From the NCBI RefSeq assembly GCF_004917065.1, contig NZ_SSYA01000001.1, forward strand, positions 1,744,161 through 1,808,160: DNA of 64,000 nt, read 5' to 3'. How positions within the stretch are numbered: the first letter of the stretch is position 1; each line of letters starts with the position of its first letter. This document shows, in pieces, positions 54,185 to 61,075 of the stretch. The stretch comes from Geomonas ferrireducens. Its GTDB lineage: Bacteria; Desulfobacterota; Desulfuromonadia; Geobacterales; Geobacteraceae. The notes under the pieces are model-generated. The model was not told the origin of the DNA. It worked only from the letters and a program-made list of their open reading frames with translations, and ran no database searches. The position numbers and the translations under genes were made by a program.

Positions 54185-54820
54185 ATGCACACAATCGTAA
54201 GGTTTTTCCAGATGGGTGGGTTCTTCATGTTCCCGATTCTCATGGTGCTGGCGGCAGGGATCGCCATTTCGGTGGAGCGCTGGCTCCATCTGACCCGGGT
54301 CAAGAAGGACAACAGCCAGACCTGGGATCAACTGCAGCCGGTGCTGGCGGCGGGGGATTTCGACCGGGCGCGCGACATGGTCAACGAGGACGGCTCAACC
54401 ATCGCGCAGATGCTCTCCATGGGGCTTGCGCGCCAGGGTGCGGTGAGAAGGCGTGAGGACATCGAGATCGCCATGGAGGAGAGCCTCATGGAGATCATCC
54501 CGCAGTTGGAGAAGCGCACCCCGTACCTCGCGCTTCTCTCGAACATCGCCACCCTCTTCGGACTTCTGGGCACCATCATGGGCCTCATCGCGGCCTTCAC
54601 CGCGGTCGCAACGGCGAGCCCGGCCGAGAAGGCTGCGCTCCTTGCCGCGAGCATCTCCGAGGCGATGAACTGCACCGCCTTCGGCCTCATGTCCGCCATT
54701 CCGCTTCTTTTGATCCACGCCCGCCTCACCTCGACCACAGGGCAGATCGTCGGGAGCCTGGAGATGGTTTCGGTGAAGGCGCTGAACAGCATCTCCACCT
54801 TCGCCAAGCGCGCGTACTGA
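54185..54820 (+). CDS. TolQ/ExbB/MotA-family proton-channel protein
   Basis: A 211-residue inner-membrane protein. TM1 (about 11-29, GGFFMFPILMVLAAGIAISVE), a cytoplasmic loop, and TM2/TM3 (about 115-140 and 155-180; LALLSNIATLFGLLGTIMGLIAAF). The conserved TLFGLLGTIMG and the following Ser/Ala-rich third helix (ISEAMNCTAFGLMSAIPLLLIH) identify the family, which forms pentamers around TolR/ExbD dimers and uses the proton motive force. The ATG at 54185 has AAGGAGG. Two TolR-type genes follow at once. Confidence 0.92.
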   Translation: MHTIVRFFQMGGFFMFPILMVLAAGIAISVERWLHLTRVKKDNSQTWDQLQPVLAAGDFDRARDMVNEDGSTIAQMLSMGLARQGAVRRREDIEIAMEESLMEIIPQLEKRTPYLALLSNIATLFGLLGTIMGLIAAFTAVATASPAEKAALLAASISEAMNCTAFGLMSAIPLLLIHARLTSTTGQIVGSLEMVSVKALNSISTFAKRAY

Positions 54821-54855
54821 GATCCCGAACACGAGAAAACTGACAGGAGCCGGTT

Positions 54856-55356
54856 ATGGCAAGACGTAAAAGAAGGCAGAAGGAAGAACTGGACATGGAC
54901 ATCATGGAGGTTCTGAACCTCACCCCTATGATGGACGTGTTCACCGTTCTCGTCGTCTTTCTGCTCATCACCGCGGTCTTCACGAGTATCACCATCATGG
55001 AACTGAGCGTCCCGACCGGGGCGGGAGCGGCCGCCGCCGGCAAGCCGAACTTCGCCATCGAGGTGATAGTCCGCAAGGCGGGGCTCGAGATCGCCAATGG
55101 CAAGTCGGTGGAGGCCGTCATCCCGAAAAAGGGGGACAAGTACGATCTTGAGAAGCTCTCCGAGGTGATGCGCGGCATCAAGGCCCAGTACCCGGACAAG
55201 GAGGACGCCACCGTCCTCATGGAGCCAAAGGTCGAATACGACTACCTGGTCCAGGTGATGGACGTGGTGCGCAGCGCCGTGGTCAAGACGCCGGGGAGCA
55301 CGCTGGGGGCGAGGGTGACCCTCTTCCCGAAGATATCGATAGGAGACGCACCATGA
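54856..55356 (+). CDS. TolR/ExbD-family protein (first copy)
   Basis: A 166-residue protein: a basic cytoplasmic N-terminus (RRKRRQKEELDMD), a single TM (about 28-46) with the proton-coupling Asp in NLTPMMDVFTVLVVFLL, and a periplasmic domain (about 70-160) that includes ATVLMEPKVEYDYLVQVMDVVR. In the family the Asp is essential for proton flow. The ATG overlaps none, with a 35-bp spacer to the channel gene; its stop overlaps the next start as ATGA. Confidence 0.92.
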   Translation: MARRKRRQKEELDMDIMEVLNLTPMMDVFTVLVVFLLITAVFTSITIMELSVPTGAGAAAAGKPNFAIEVIVRKAGLEIANGKSVEAVIPKKGDKYDLEKLSEVMRGIKAQYPDKEDATVLMEPKVEYDYLVQVMDVVRSAVVKTPGSTLGARVTLFPKISIGDAP

Positions 55357-55847
55357 GACAGAGCAGGCGCATGAAGCGGCTGGAGCGCAACAACCATCGC
55401 CGTCAGGCATATCTGAACCTCATACCGATGCTGGACGTACTTTCGGTCCTGGTGTTCTTCCTCCTTTTCCACTCGTTCAACGGCGACATGCCCGAACAGC
55501 GCCTCACCCTCCCGAACTCCGTCGTCGAGACGAAGCCTAGGGGGACCGTGGTGGTTTCGGTCACCCCGGAGGCGATCGTGGTACAGGGGCAGCCGGTGGC
55601 GAGGACCGCCGAGCTCTACGACGACCAGGTAGCCACGGTGCGCGAAGTGACGGACCGGCTGAACGAGATCCAGAACCGGATCGCCGCAAGCGGAGGAACG
55701 GTTGCGGAGAGCGAGTCGAGGGAGGTCACCCTTCTCGCGGACAAGAACATACCGTTCAAGGTGCTTAAAAAAATAATGACGAGCTGCACGGCTTCCGGCT
55801 ACGGCAGGATCTCTCTCGCCGTCATCCAGAAGGCCTCGCATGCCTAG
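55353..55847 (+). CDS. TolR/ExbD-family protein (second copy)
   Basis: A 164-residue paralogue of the previous gene: basic N-terminus (RQSRRMKRLERNNHRRQ), single TM with NLIPMLDVLSVLVFFLLF keeping the Asp, and a periplasmic domain with VTLLADKNIPFKVLKKIM. Two different TolR copies with one TolQ copy are typical of the AglR-AglQ-AglS arrangement in Myxococcus and of related exb-type motors. A heterodimer in one channel is plausible. Confidence 0.92.
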   Translation: MRQSRRMKRLERNNHRRQAYLNLIPMLDVLSVLVFFLLFHSFNGDMPEQRLTLPNSVVETKPRGTVVVSVTPEAIVVQGQPVARTAELYDDQVATVREVTDRLNEIQNRIAASGGTVAESESREVTLLADKNIPFKVLKKIMTSCTASGYGRISLAVIQKASHA

Positions 55848-57330
55848 CGGGTGCACTGTGAATACATCGTTACTGGAACAGGAGCTGGCGCCGCTTAACG
55901 CCAGGGTCAAAGAGGTCAAGACGGCCATCAACGACCTCGATATGCAGATGAGCGTGGCGCAGTCGGAGCTCGACATGTTCTCCACGGACCAGCTCCGCTT
56001 CGATGCCTTGAGGGACGCGTGCAACGCCCTCGACCGGCTCGCCCAGCTCGAGGTCGGCGGTCTCTTCTGGGGGGCAATGCCGGAGGTCGGCGACCCGGAG
56101 GCGCGCCTTACGAAGATCAGGGAGAGCGTCGACAGGTTCGACGAGGAGATCCGCGGGTCCCTCGAGAAAAGGGCGGGGCTCAAGGCGCAGCTGGACCGGC
56201 GCCACGATGATCTTGAGTCGCTCTACGAAGCGATCCACGACGCGCATGCGCGTGAAGAGCGGCGCGAGGAGGAATTCCTCGTCGAGCGGGAACTTTGCGT
56301 GCCGGAGCACGTCCCGGTGATGCCTTGGAGCAACGAGCCCGAGGTGGAGCGACGCTACCGCCGCACCATGTCCACCGCCATGCTCCTGAGTCTTCTGCTT
56401 TTCATCATCACCAGGCTGGTGACCCTCCCGCCGCCGGTGCATCCGGTCATTGCCGAGGTGCCGGATAGGCTTGCGATGATGGTGCGCAAGGAGATCCCGA
56501 AGCCGGTCCCGCCGAAGAAGGCGCGGGAAGAGAAGAAAGAGGAGAAGGAGCAGGCGAAGAAGGAAAACGCCACCGAGAAGACGGAGAAAAAGCAGGCCGT
56601 GGCGCAGCAGGAGCGCGCACAGGAACATCCGGCCCAGGCGTCGTCGGAACAGGCCGCGGCACCTACGCGTTCCCGCAACACCGGGGTGCTTGCCTTCAAG
56701 GACAGCTTCAAGGACCTGATCGACGAGACGCCGGTCCCCAAACTCGGCGCCGAGGCGCGCCTCAGCAACGCGAACGCCGCCGGACAGGCCGTCGCCAGCC
56801 GCTCGCTGGTGGCGATGCAGGCCGGCGCGGGAGGCGGCGGGTACGGTGCCGTGAGTCGCAACGTCGGTAACGGCGGCAGCGGCGGGATCGGCGGCGCCGC
56901 AGTCGGCCGGGGTGTCGGCGGCGGCAAGGAGGGTAGGCTCGGGCGCGGCAACGCGGGCTTCTCTAAAGTGCAAAGCGGCATCGCCGGGGCGGGAGGGGCC
57001 AAAGAAGGAAGGCCGCTCAGCTCGAACGCACGCGCTTCCCGCACCGACGAGGAGATCCAGATCCTCTTCGACCGCTACAAGGCGGCGCTCTACCGCATCT
57101 ACAACACCCAGTTGCGCAAGGACCCCACCCTGCGCGGCAAGATGGTGCTGAAGATCGCCATCGAACCAAACGGCGCGGTCTCCGCCTGCTCCGTGGACTC
57201 GACCAACATCAACGCAAACGAGTTCTGCGAGCAGATCGTGGACCGGGTCAGGAAGTTCAACTTTGGCCCCAAAGACGGGGTACCGAAGACGACCATCCTG
57301 TACCCGATAGACTTCCTCCCGGCGCGCTGA
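55840..57330 (+). CDS. TonB-like AgmX/PglI-domain protein with a large cytoplasmic coiled coil
   Basis: A 496-residue single-pass protein. A cytoplasmic N-terminal coiled-coil region (about 10-150), one TM (about 177-194, MLLSLLLFIITRLVTLPPP), a Pro/Lys/Glu-rich periplasmic span (about 210-265), a Gly-rich linker (about 325-385) and a C-terminal AgmX/PglI (TonB-like) domain (about 405-495: EEIQILFDRYKAALYRIYNTQLRKDPTLRGKM, IEPNGAVSAC, VRKFNF). It overlaps the second TolR gene by 8 bp. The family spans the periplasm and transmits force from TolQR-type motors; Myxococcus GltJ is the named example. Confidence 0.85.
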   Translation: MPSGCTVNTSLLEQELAPLNARVKEVKTAINDLDMQMSVAQSELDMFSTDQLRFDALRDACNALDRLAQLEVGGLFWGAMPEVGDPEARLTKIRESVDRFDEEIRGSLEKRAGLKAQLDRRHDDLESLYEAIHDAHAREERREEEFLVERELCVPEHVPVMPWSNEPEVERRYRRTMSTAMLLSLLLFIITRLVTLPPPVHPVIAEVPDRLAMMVRKEIPKPVPPKKAREEKKEEKEQAKKENATEKTEKKQAVAQQERAQEHPAQASSEQAAAPTRSRNTGVLAFKDSFKDLIDETPVPKLGAEARLSNANAAGQAVASRSLVAMQAGAGGGGYGAVSRNVGNGGSGGIGGAAVGRGVGGGKEGRLGRGNAGFSKVQSGIAGAGGAKEGRPLSSNARASRTDEEIQILFDRYKAALYRIYNTQLRKDPTLRGKMVLKIAIEPNGAVSACSVDSTNINANEFCEQIVDRVRKFNFGPKDGVPKTTILYPIDFLPAR

Positions 57331-57388
57331 GAAGGCTCAAAGGACTGAAATGGCAGCAGATGAATAAAACGACATGGAGGATCACCAG

Positions 57389-57679
57389 ATGGGCGTAATC
57401 ATCGACACCCTGATAATCGGCCTGGGCGAACCGACCATATTGTCGAGGGCCTTTCCGGCCTGCGAGATCACACGACTGACGAGGGGGGATGCAATGCTCC
57501 AGCGGTATCGGGTCACCCTCAAAAGCGAGGATGAGGAGCGGTACTTCGATTTCCTCCAGGACAACTGCATCGCGATGACGTCGAACAGGTTCTATTTCAG
57601 GATGAAGAACGATCAGGTTTTTGCGGAAAGGATGAAGGCGAGACTCGCCGGCGTCAGAAGCGGCGGGAGGATGCGATGA
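57389..57679 (+). CDS. Small soluble protein, first of a tandem pair
   Basis: A 96-residue protein, no signal or membrane segment. Pattern: DTLIIGLGEPTILSRAFPACEITRL, then RYRVTLKSEDEERYFDFLQDN and NRFYFRMKNDQVFAERM. It is clearly homologous along its length to the next gene. The ATG at 57389 follows GGAGG at 8 bp; the upstream ATG at 57374 lacks a site. I do not recognise a named family. It is the tail of the motor gene cluster, 58 bp after the AgmX gene. Confidence 0.7.
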   Translation: MGVIIDTLIIGLGEPTILSRAFPACEITRLTRGDAMLQRYRVTLKSEDEERYFDFLQDNCIAMTSNRFYFRMKNDQVFAERMKARLAGVRSGGRMR

Positions 57680-57939
57680 AGCTTACCGATGTACTGATCC
57701 TGGGGCCCGAAGAGCTCCAGATCGTGTGCGAAGAATTCCCAGATTGCAAGGTAGATAGGCTCAGCAGTTCGGACACGCTGATCCAGCAGTACCGGATCAC
57801 ATTCGAACTGGAAGAGGAGAGCTCCTACTACAACTTCCTGCTGGATAACCGCATGGCGATGTCGTCGCACAACTTTTATTACAGGGTGAAGATCGACAAG
57901 ATCTTTTCGGAAAGGATCAGGAAGAGAAAGCTCGTCTGA
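57676..57939 (+). CDS. Small soluble protein, second of a tandem pair
   Basis: An 87-residue paralogue of the previous protein (DVLILGPEELQIVCEEFPDCKVDRL, QYRITFELEEESSYYNFLLDN, HNFYYRVKIDKIFSERI), with a 4-bp ATGA overlap. The two align without gaps through most of their length, with conserved Pro, Arg-Tyr and Phe-Tyr positions. A small alpha/beta fold acting as a dimer is plausible. No function is known to me. Confidence 0.7.
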   Translation: MKLTDVLILGPEELQIVCEEFPDCKVDRLSSSDTLIQQYRITFELEEESSYYNFLLDNRMAMSSHNFYYRVKIDKIFSERIRKRKLV

Positions 57940-58020
57940 CCAGGACTTCCGGGGACCCCTGGGTGCGCCCAATACCGGGAACGTGGCGTACCCTCCCCGC
58001 GAAGCACAGCACGAGCCCAG

Positions 58021-58148
58021 ACTTTCCCACCTTTGCGAAGGGGGAGCTTGCCCCCCGTAGCCTTGACGAAGGCCGCTTGGGGCTTGTCCCCCGCAGCCTT
58101 GGCGAAGGCCGTTAGGGGCTTGTCCCCCGTAGCCTTGGCGAAGGGGGA
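58021..58148. repeat. About 38-bp direct repeats, three copies
   Basis: Between the tandem small genes and the OmpW-like gene a unit of the type GGGGCTTGTCCCCC-GYAGCCTTGRCGAAGG(CCG) recurs three times (about 58040, 58076 and 58113), flanked on the left by CTTTGCGAAGGGGGA. Related units are at 7735-7870 and 59766-59840. The open frame running through it is fortuitous. Confidence 0.75.
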
Positions 58149-58150
58149 AA

Positions 58151-58169
58151 CGCGGCTTTTAAAGCCGCG
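58151..58169. promoter_or_regulatory. Palindrome CGCGGCTTT-T-AAAGCCGCG
   Basis: A 19-bp perfect palindrome (9-bp arms, one-base centre) 35 bp before the OmpW-like start codon. It could be an operator or part of the repeat element. A hairpin with such a short centre would be unstable, so an operator is the likelier reading. Confidence 0.45.
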
Positions 58170-58203
58170 AATTACGGAAACAACGAAGGAGGAAGGAAAA
58201 CAG

Positions 58204-58803
58204 ATGAAAGTGAAGCAGATCATAGTTTGCGGAGTCCTTGCGGCGATCATAGCGCTCGCATCGGGAACCGCCATGGCGGAAAGCATCAAGGGACGGGTAG
58301 GCGTCACCGGCAGGGTCGGTTTCCAGATTCCAGCGGACAACGAAGCCGAATTCGGCTGGGGGAACAACAAGACCGACGCCGGTTTCGTAGGCGGTGTCGG
58401 GCTCATCTACGGCATCGACAACAACTGGGCGATGGAGTTCGACGTCACCCACTCAAGCTTCGAATCGGACACCGGCGATTTCAACGTCACCGATATCTCC
58501 CTAGGTGCACAGTACCGCTTCAGGGTCCCCGGTAGGGGTGTTCCCTACCTCGGTGCCGGGCTGGACATCCTGGTAGCCGACTACGATCCCTACGACGGGG
58601 CCTCCCTCGACGTCGACACCGCCCTCGGCGCCCACCTGAAAGGTGGACTCGACTACTTCGTAACCAAGAACCTGGCCCTCAACGCGGAGGCGAAGTTCGT
58701 GTTCGCCCCCGATACCGACATCACCTACCAGGGGATCCACACCGGCGATTTCGATCCCTCGAGCTTTTCCGGGACCGTCGGCGTACGTTATTTCTTCAAC
58801 TGA
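58204..58803 (+). CDS. OmpW-like outer-membrane beta-barrel protein
   Basis: A 199-residue exported protein. Signal peptide MKVKQIIVCGVLAAIIALASGTAMA, then eight amphipathic strands: GRVGVTGRVGFQIP, AGFVGGVGLIYGIDNNWAMEFDVTHSSF, ISLGAQYRFRV, PYLGAGLDILVADYDP, LGAHLKGGLDYFVTKNLALNAEAKFVF and the C-terminal SGTVGVRYFFN with the terminal aromatic expected of a barrel. The family forms small hydrophobic-compound channels. The ATG has AAGGAGGAAGG. It is separate from the motor cluster (264-bp gap). Confidence 0.8.
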   Translation: MKVKQIIVCGVLAAIIALASGTAMAESIKGRVGVTGRVGFQIPADNEAEFGWGNNKTDAGFVGGVGLIYGIDNNWAMEFDVTHSSFESDTGDFNVTDISLGAQYRFRVPGRGVPYLGAGLDILVADYDPYDGASLDVDTALGAHLKGGLDYFVTKNLALNAEAKFVFAPDTDITYQGIHTGDFDPSSFSGTVGVRYFFN

Positions 58804-58897
58804 TTGAGCCGCGTCACTTGCAGCACCGATGATCTTCCGCCGGTTCCCTCTCCCGGCGGGAGATTATCCTGACCAGAAATCAAAACGGAGGCATTTT

Positions 58898-59407
58898 ATG
58901 AAACGCATCTTGTCGATACTCGCGGTAGTGGCCCTTCTTGTCCCCGCTGCCGCCTTTGCCGGGGGACTCGAAGTCTTCCTCTCCAACGTGAACGTACAGG
59001 CCCGGGCCGACATGCCCGGCTTTTCCGTCGGGCTCAGCACCCAGTTCGGCGTCCCGGTGACCCAGGTCCAGGCGGTGCTCCGGACCGTTCACGAACCTGC
59101 CGACGCTTTCATGGTCCTGCAACTCGGTCAGATGTCACACCGCCCGCCCGAGTCCGTCCTTGCCGTGTACCAGCCCAACCGGAAGAAGGGATGGGGAGCC
59201 ATTGCCAAGGACCTGGGGATAAAGCCCGGTTCCGCCGAATTCCACGCCCTCAAGAACGGGGACCTGCACTTCACCGGACGTAACGCCGGTCGCGGCGGAG
59301 ATCGCGGCGAGGTTGGGGGGAGCGACCACGGCAACGGCGGTGGGAAGGGACATGGTGGTGGTAACGGCCATGGCGGCGGACACGGCAAGGGGCACAACAA
59401 GTCCTGA
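58898..59407 (+). CDS. Exported protein with Gly/His/Lys-rich tail, function unknown
   Basis: A 169-residue protein with signal peptide MKRILSILAVVALLVPAAAFA. The folded part (about 24-130) has GLEVFLSNVNVQARADMPGFSVGLSTQFGVP and a segment GWGAIAKDLGIKPGSAEFHALKNGD shared with other Geobacter exported proteins of unknown role. The tail (about 131-169) is Gly, His and Lys (GGGKGHGGGNGHGGGHGKG), a likely metal-binding low-complexity end. The ATG at 58898 has CGGAGG upstream. The preceding 69 bp of open frame are not used. Confidence 0.75.
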   Translation: MKRILSILAVVALLVPAAAFAGGLEVFLSNVNVQARADMPGFSVGLSTQFGVPVTQVQAVLRTVHEPADAFMVLQLGQMSHRPPESVLAVYQPNRKKGWGAIAKDLGIKPGSAEFHALKNGDLHFTGRNAGRGGDRGEVGGSDHGNGGGKGHGGGNGHGGGHGKGHNKS

Positions 59408-59461
59408 AGCTGACGGCGGGCGGCGCTTCCCGTTCGCTGAAGGAGATGCCGGAGGGTGAAC

Positions 59462-59644
59462 ATGAGCAAAGGTATCGTTGCAGTAGTGGTGTTCGGCAGC
59501 CTTGCCGGCATCTGCGGCTGTCGCAAGGAAGGGCCCGCGGAGCGAGCCGGCAGGGATGTCGACCGGGCGGTCGAGCGGGTCGGCATCGAGCTGGGAAAAG
59601 CCGGTGACCGAATGGGAGAGGTGGTCAAGAAGCTGGACCGGTGA
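59462..59644 (+). CDS. Small lipoprotein, entericidin-like size
   Basis: A 60-residue protein: hydrophobic N-terminus (about 3-18, GIVAVVVFGSLAGICGC) with a possible lipobox ending at the second Cys, then an amphipathic helix (AERAGRDVDRAVERVGIELGKAGDRMGEVVKKL). The helix has an Arg/Asp/Val heptad suited to a coiled coil. The ATG at 59462 has a CGGAGGG ribosome-binding site; GTG at 59456 is possible. Function unknown. A strong terminator follows at once. Confidence 0.65.
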   Translation: MSKGIVAVVVFGSLAGICGCRKEGPAERAGRDVDRAVERVGIELGKAGDRMGEVVKKLDR

Positions 59645-59663
59645 CCACGAAGTAAAGCGCCAA

Positions 59664-59692
59664 GGGGCGCCGCAAAAGCGGCGCCCCTTTTT
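59664..59692 (+). terminator. Intrinsic terminator after the small lipoprotein gene
   Basis: A perfect 10-bp stem (GGGGCGCCGC / GCGGCGCCCC, loop AAAA) followed by T5, 20 bp after the stop codon. Confidence 0.92.
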
Positions 59693-59765
59693 CGTGGGGT
59701 CTTTCGGAAATTCCTCGGAAGTCGGGTGCTGTTCTCCACAAAGCACTGCATGAGGCCCTACGTCC

Positions 59766-59840
59766 CCCCCTTTGCGAAGGGGGGACAGGGGGGATTTGCC
59801 TTGATCCGACAGTTGGGACTCCTTGGCGAAGGCGGGGATT
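59766..59840. repeat. CCCCTTTGCGAAGGGGG-family repeat
   Basis: This copy lies in the 359-bp gap between the lipoprotein and MscS genes (59645-60003). It contains CCCTTTGCGAAGGGGGGAC and GGGGGGATTTGCC. The rest of the gap holds the terminator above and an AT-richer segment (59870-59960) that probably carries the MscS promoter, for which I saw no clear consensus. Confidence 0.65.
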
Positions 59841-60003
59841 TGCCGTCTCAAAATGCCTCAAATCCCTCTATGACAGTCCCCCTACATCATCTATGAGTGT
59901 CCTAGCTGGCACTATGTAAGAATAGATGTAAAGTTGTGAAATGCCGAGATGACAGAGAGGTTAACTCAACGTTGTGCAACCAGTCTTAACCGGGAGGGAA
60001 AGC

Positions 60004-60825
60004 ATGGACAACATGGCGGAGTTCAACAAGCTCGCGGTCGCTTATGCAACGGAGTACGGAACCAAGCTCCTGGCGGTGATTCTTTTCTGGTTGGTGGGAC
60101 GCTGGCTCATCGGGTTGGTTGGCCGCATGCTGCATGGTGTGCTCGAGAGGCAGAAAGTCGATCCCACCCTCATGCGCTACATCGGCAATTTCCTCTCTGT
60201 CACCCTGAACATAATCCTCGTCGTCGCCATCCTCGGTTACTGCGGCATCCAGACCACGACCTTCGCCGCCCTCGTGGCAGGCATCGGCATCGCGATAGGC
60301 GCCGCATGGGGAGGACTTCTTTCCAACCTGGCGGCCGGTATCTTCCTCATCGTGCTGCACCCGTTCAAGGTGGGAGACTTCATAAGTGCAGGCGGCGTGA
60401 CCGGAACGGTCAAGGAGATCGGCCTTTTCATCACCACCATAGACACCCCCGAAAACGTACTGGCCATGGTCGGCAACAGCAAGATCTTCGGGGACACCAT
60501 CCAGAACTTTTCCGCCAACGCCTTTCGCCGAGTCGAGCTCAAGTGCCAGTTGGCCGGCGGTGCGGACCACGTGGCGGCGATGCAACTGTTAAGGGAGAAG
60601 ATTGCCGGGGTCCCCAACGTTCTTGCCGAGCCGTCGGTGCAGGTGGAGATCCTCGAGTTCGTCGCGGCAGGGCCGGTGCTGGCGGTGCGTCCGTTCTGCC
60701 ACAACGATCACTACTGGCAGGTCTACTTCGACGGCAACAAGGTGATACGGGAGAGCCTGGCGGAAGCTGGTTTCCCGGCACCGATGCCGGCGCAGATGGT
60801 GTTCGTGCAGAAAACCTTCCCCTGA
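60004..60825 (+). CDS. Small-conductance mechanosensitive channel (MscS family)
   Basis: A 273-residue channel that opens under membrane tension. TM1 and TM2 (about 18-40 and 60-82), then the pore helix TM3 with the Gly/Ala pattern FAALVAGIGIAIGAAWGGLLSNLAAGIFLI (about 90-119), a beta domain (HPFKVGDFISAGGVTGTVKEIGLF, then TPENVLAMVGNSKIFGDTIQNFSA) and a C-terminal alpha/beta part. Length matches E. coli MscS. The ATG at 60004 has GGGAGGG. Single gene with its own terminator. Confidence 0.92.
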   Translation: MDNMAEFNKLAVAYATEYGTKLLAVILFWLVGRWLIGLVGRMLHGVLERQKVDPTLMRYIGNFLSVTLNIILVVAILGYCGIQTTTFAALVAGIGIAIGAAWGGLLSNLAAGIFLIVLHPFKVGDFISAGGVTGTVKEIGLFITTIDTPENVLAMVGNSKIFGDTIQNFSANAFRRVELKCQLAGGADHVAAMQLLREKIAGVPNVLAEPSVQVEILEFVAAGPVLAVRPFCHNDHYWQVYFDGNKVIRESLAEAGFPAPMPAQMVFVQKTFP

Positions 60826-60868
60826 AACCTCTCCCCCTTCGTGTACCCGTAACCCAAGCGCCGCACCG

Positions 60869-60895
60869 AAAGCCCCCGATCCCGGGGGCTTTCTT
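60869..60895 (+). terminator. Intrinsic terminator after the MscS gene
   Basis: AAAGCCCCCG (60869-60878) pairs with CGGGGGCTTT (60883-60892), then TTCTTG. It is 44 bp after the stop codon. Confidence 0.8.
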
Positions 60896-60952
60896 GTTGT
60901 AGCTGCAAAGCGCTGCCCGAGCCTTAGGCTCCCCCTTTTGCCACCCACCTCC

Positions 60953-60987
60953 CTGTCACAAAATTACTATGAGTAAATTTATGACAG
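60953..60987. promoter_or_regulatory. 35-bp near-perfect palindrome upstream of formate dehydrogenase
   Basis: CTGTCACAAAATTACTA and the reverse complement of GAGTAAATTTATGACAG match at 14 of 17 positions around a single central base. It lies about 35 bp before the sigma-54-like element at 61023 and 89 bp before the start codon, a suitable place for an activator or repressor of the dehydrogenase operon. Confidence 0.55.
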
Positions 60988-61022
60988 TGGCTGGAAAATC
61001 TCCTACGAGCTTGTACAGTTAT

Positions 61023-61038
61023 TGGCACGGTTTAAGCC
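61023..61038 (+). promoter_or_regulatory. Candidate sigma-54 promoter of the formate dehydrogenase gene
   Basis: TTGGCACGGTTTAAGC has -24 GG and -12 GC with exactly 10 bp between. The -12 side is imperfect (AAGC for TTGC). A start near 61049 would give a leader of about 27 bases. RpoN control of formate dehydrogenase genes is known in other bacteria. Confidence 0.5.
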
Positions 61039-61075
61039 AAAAATGGATCGCTGTAAGAGAACAGGAGGTCGCTAT

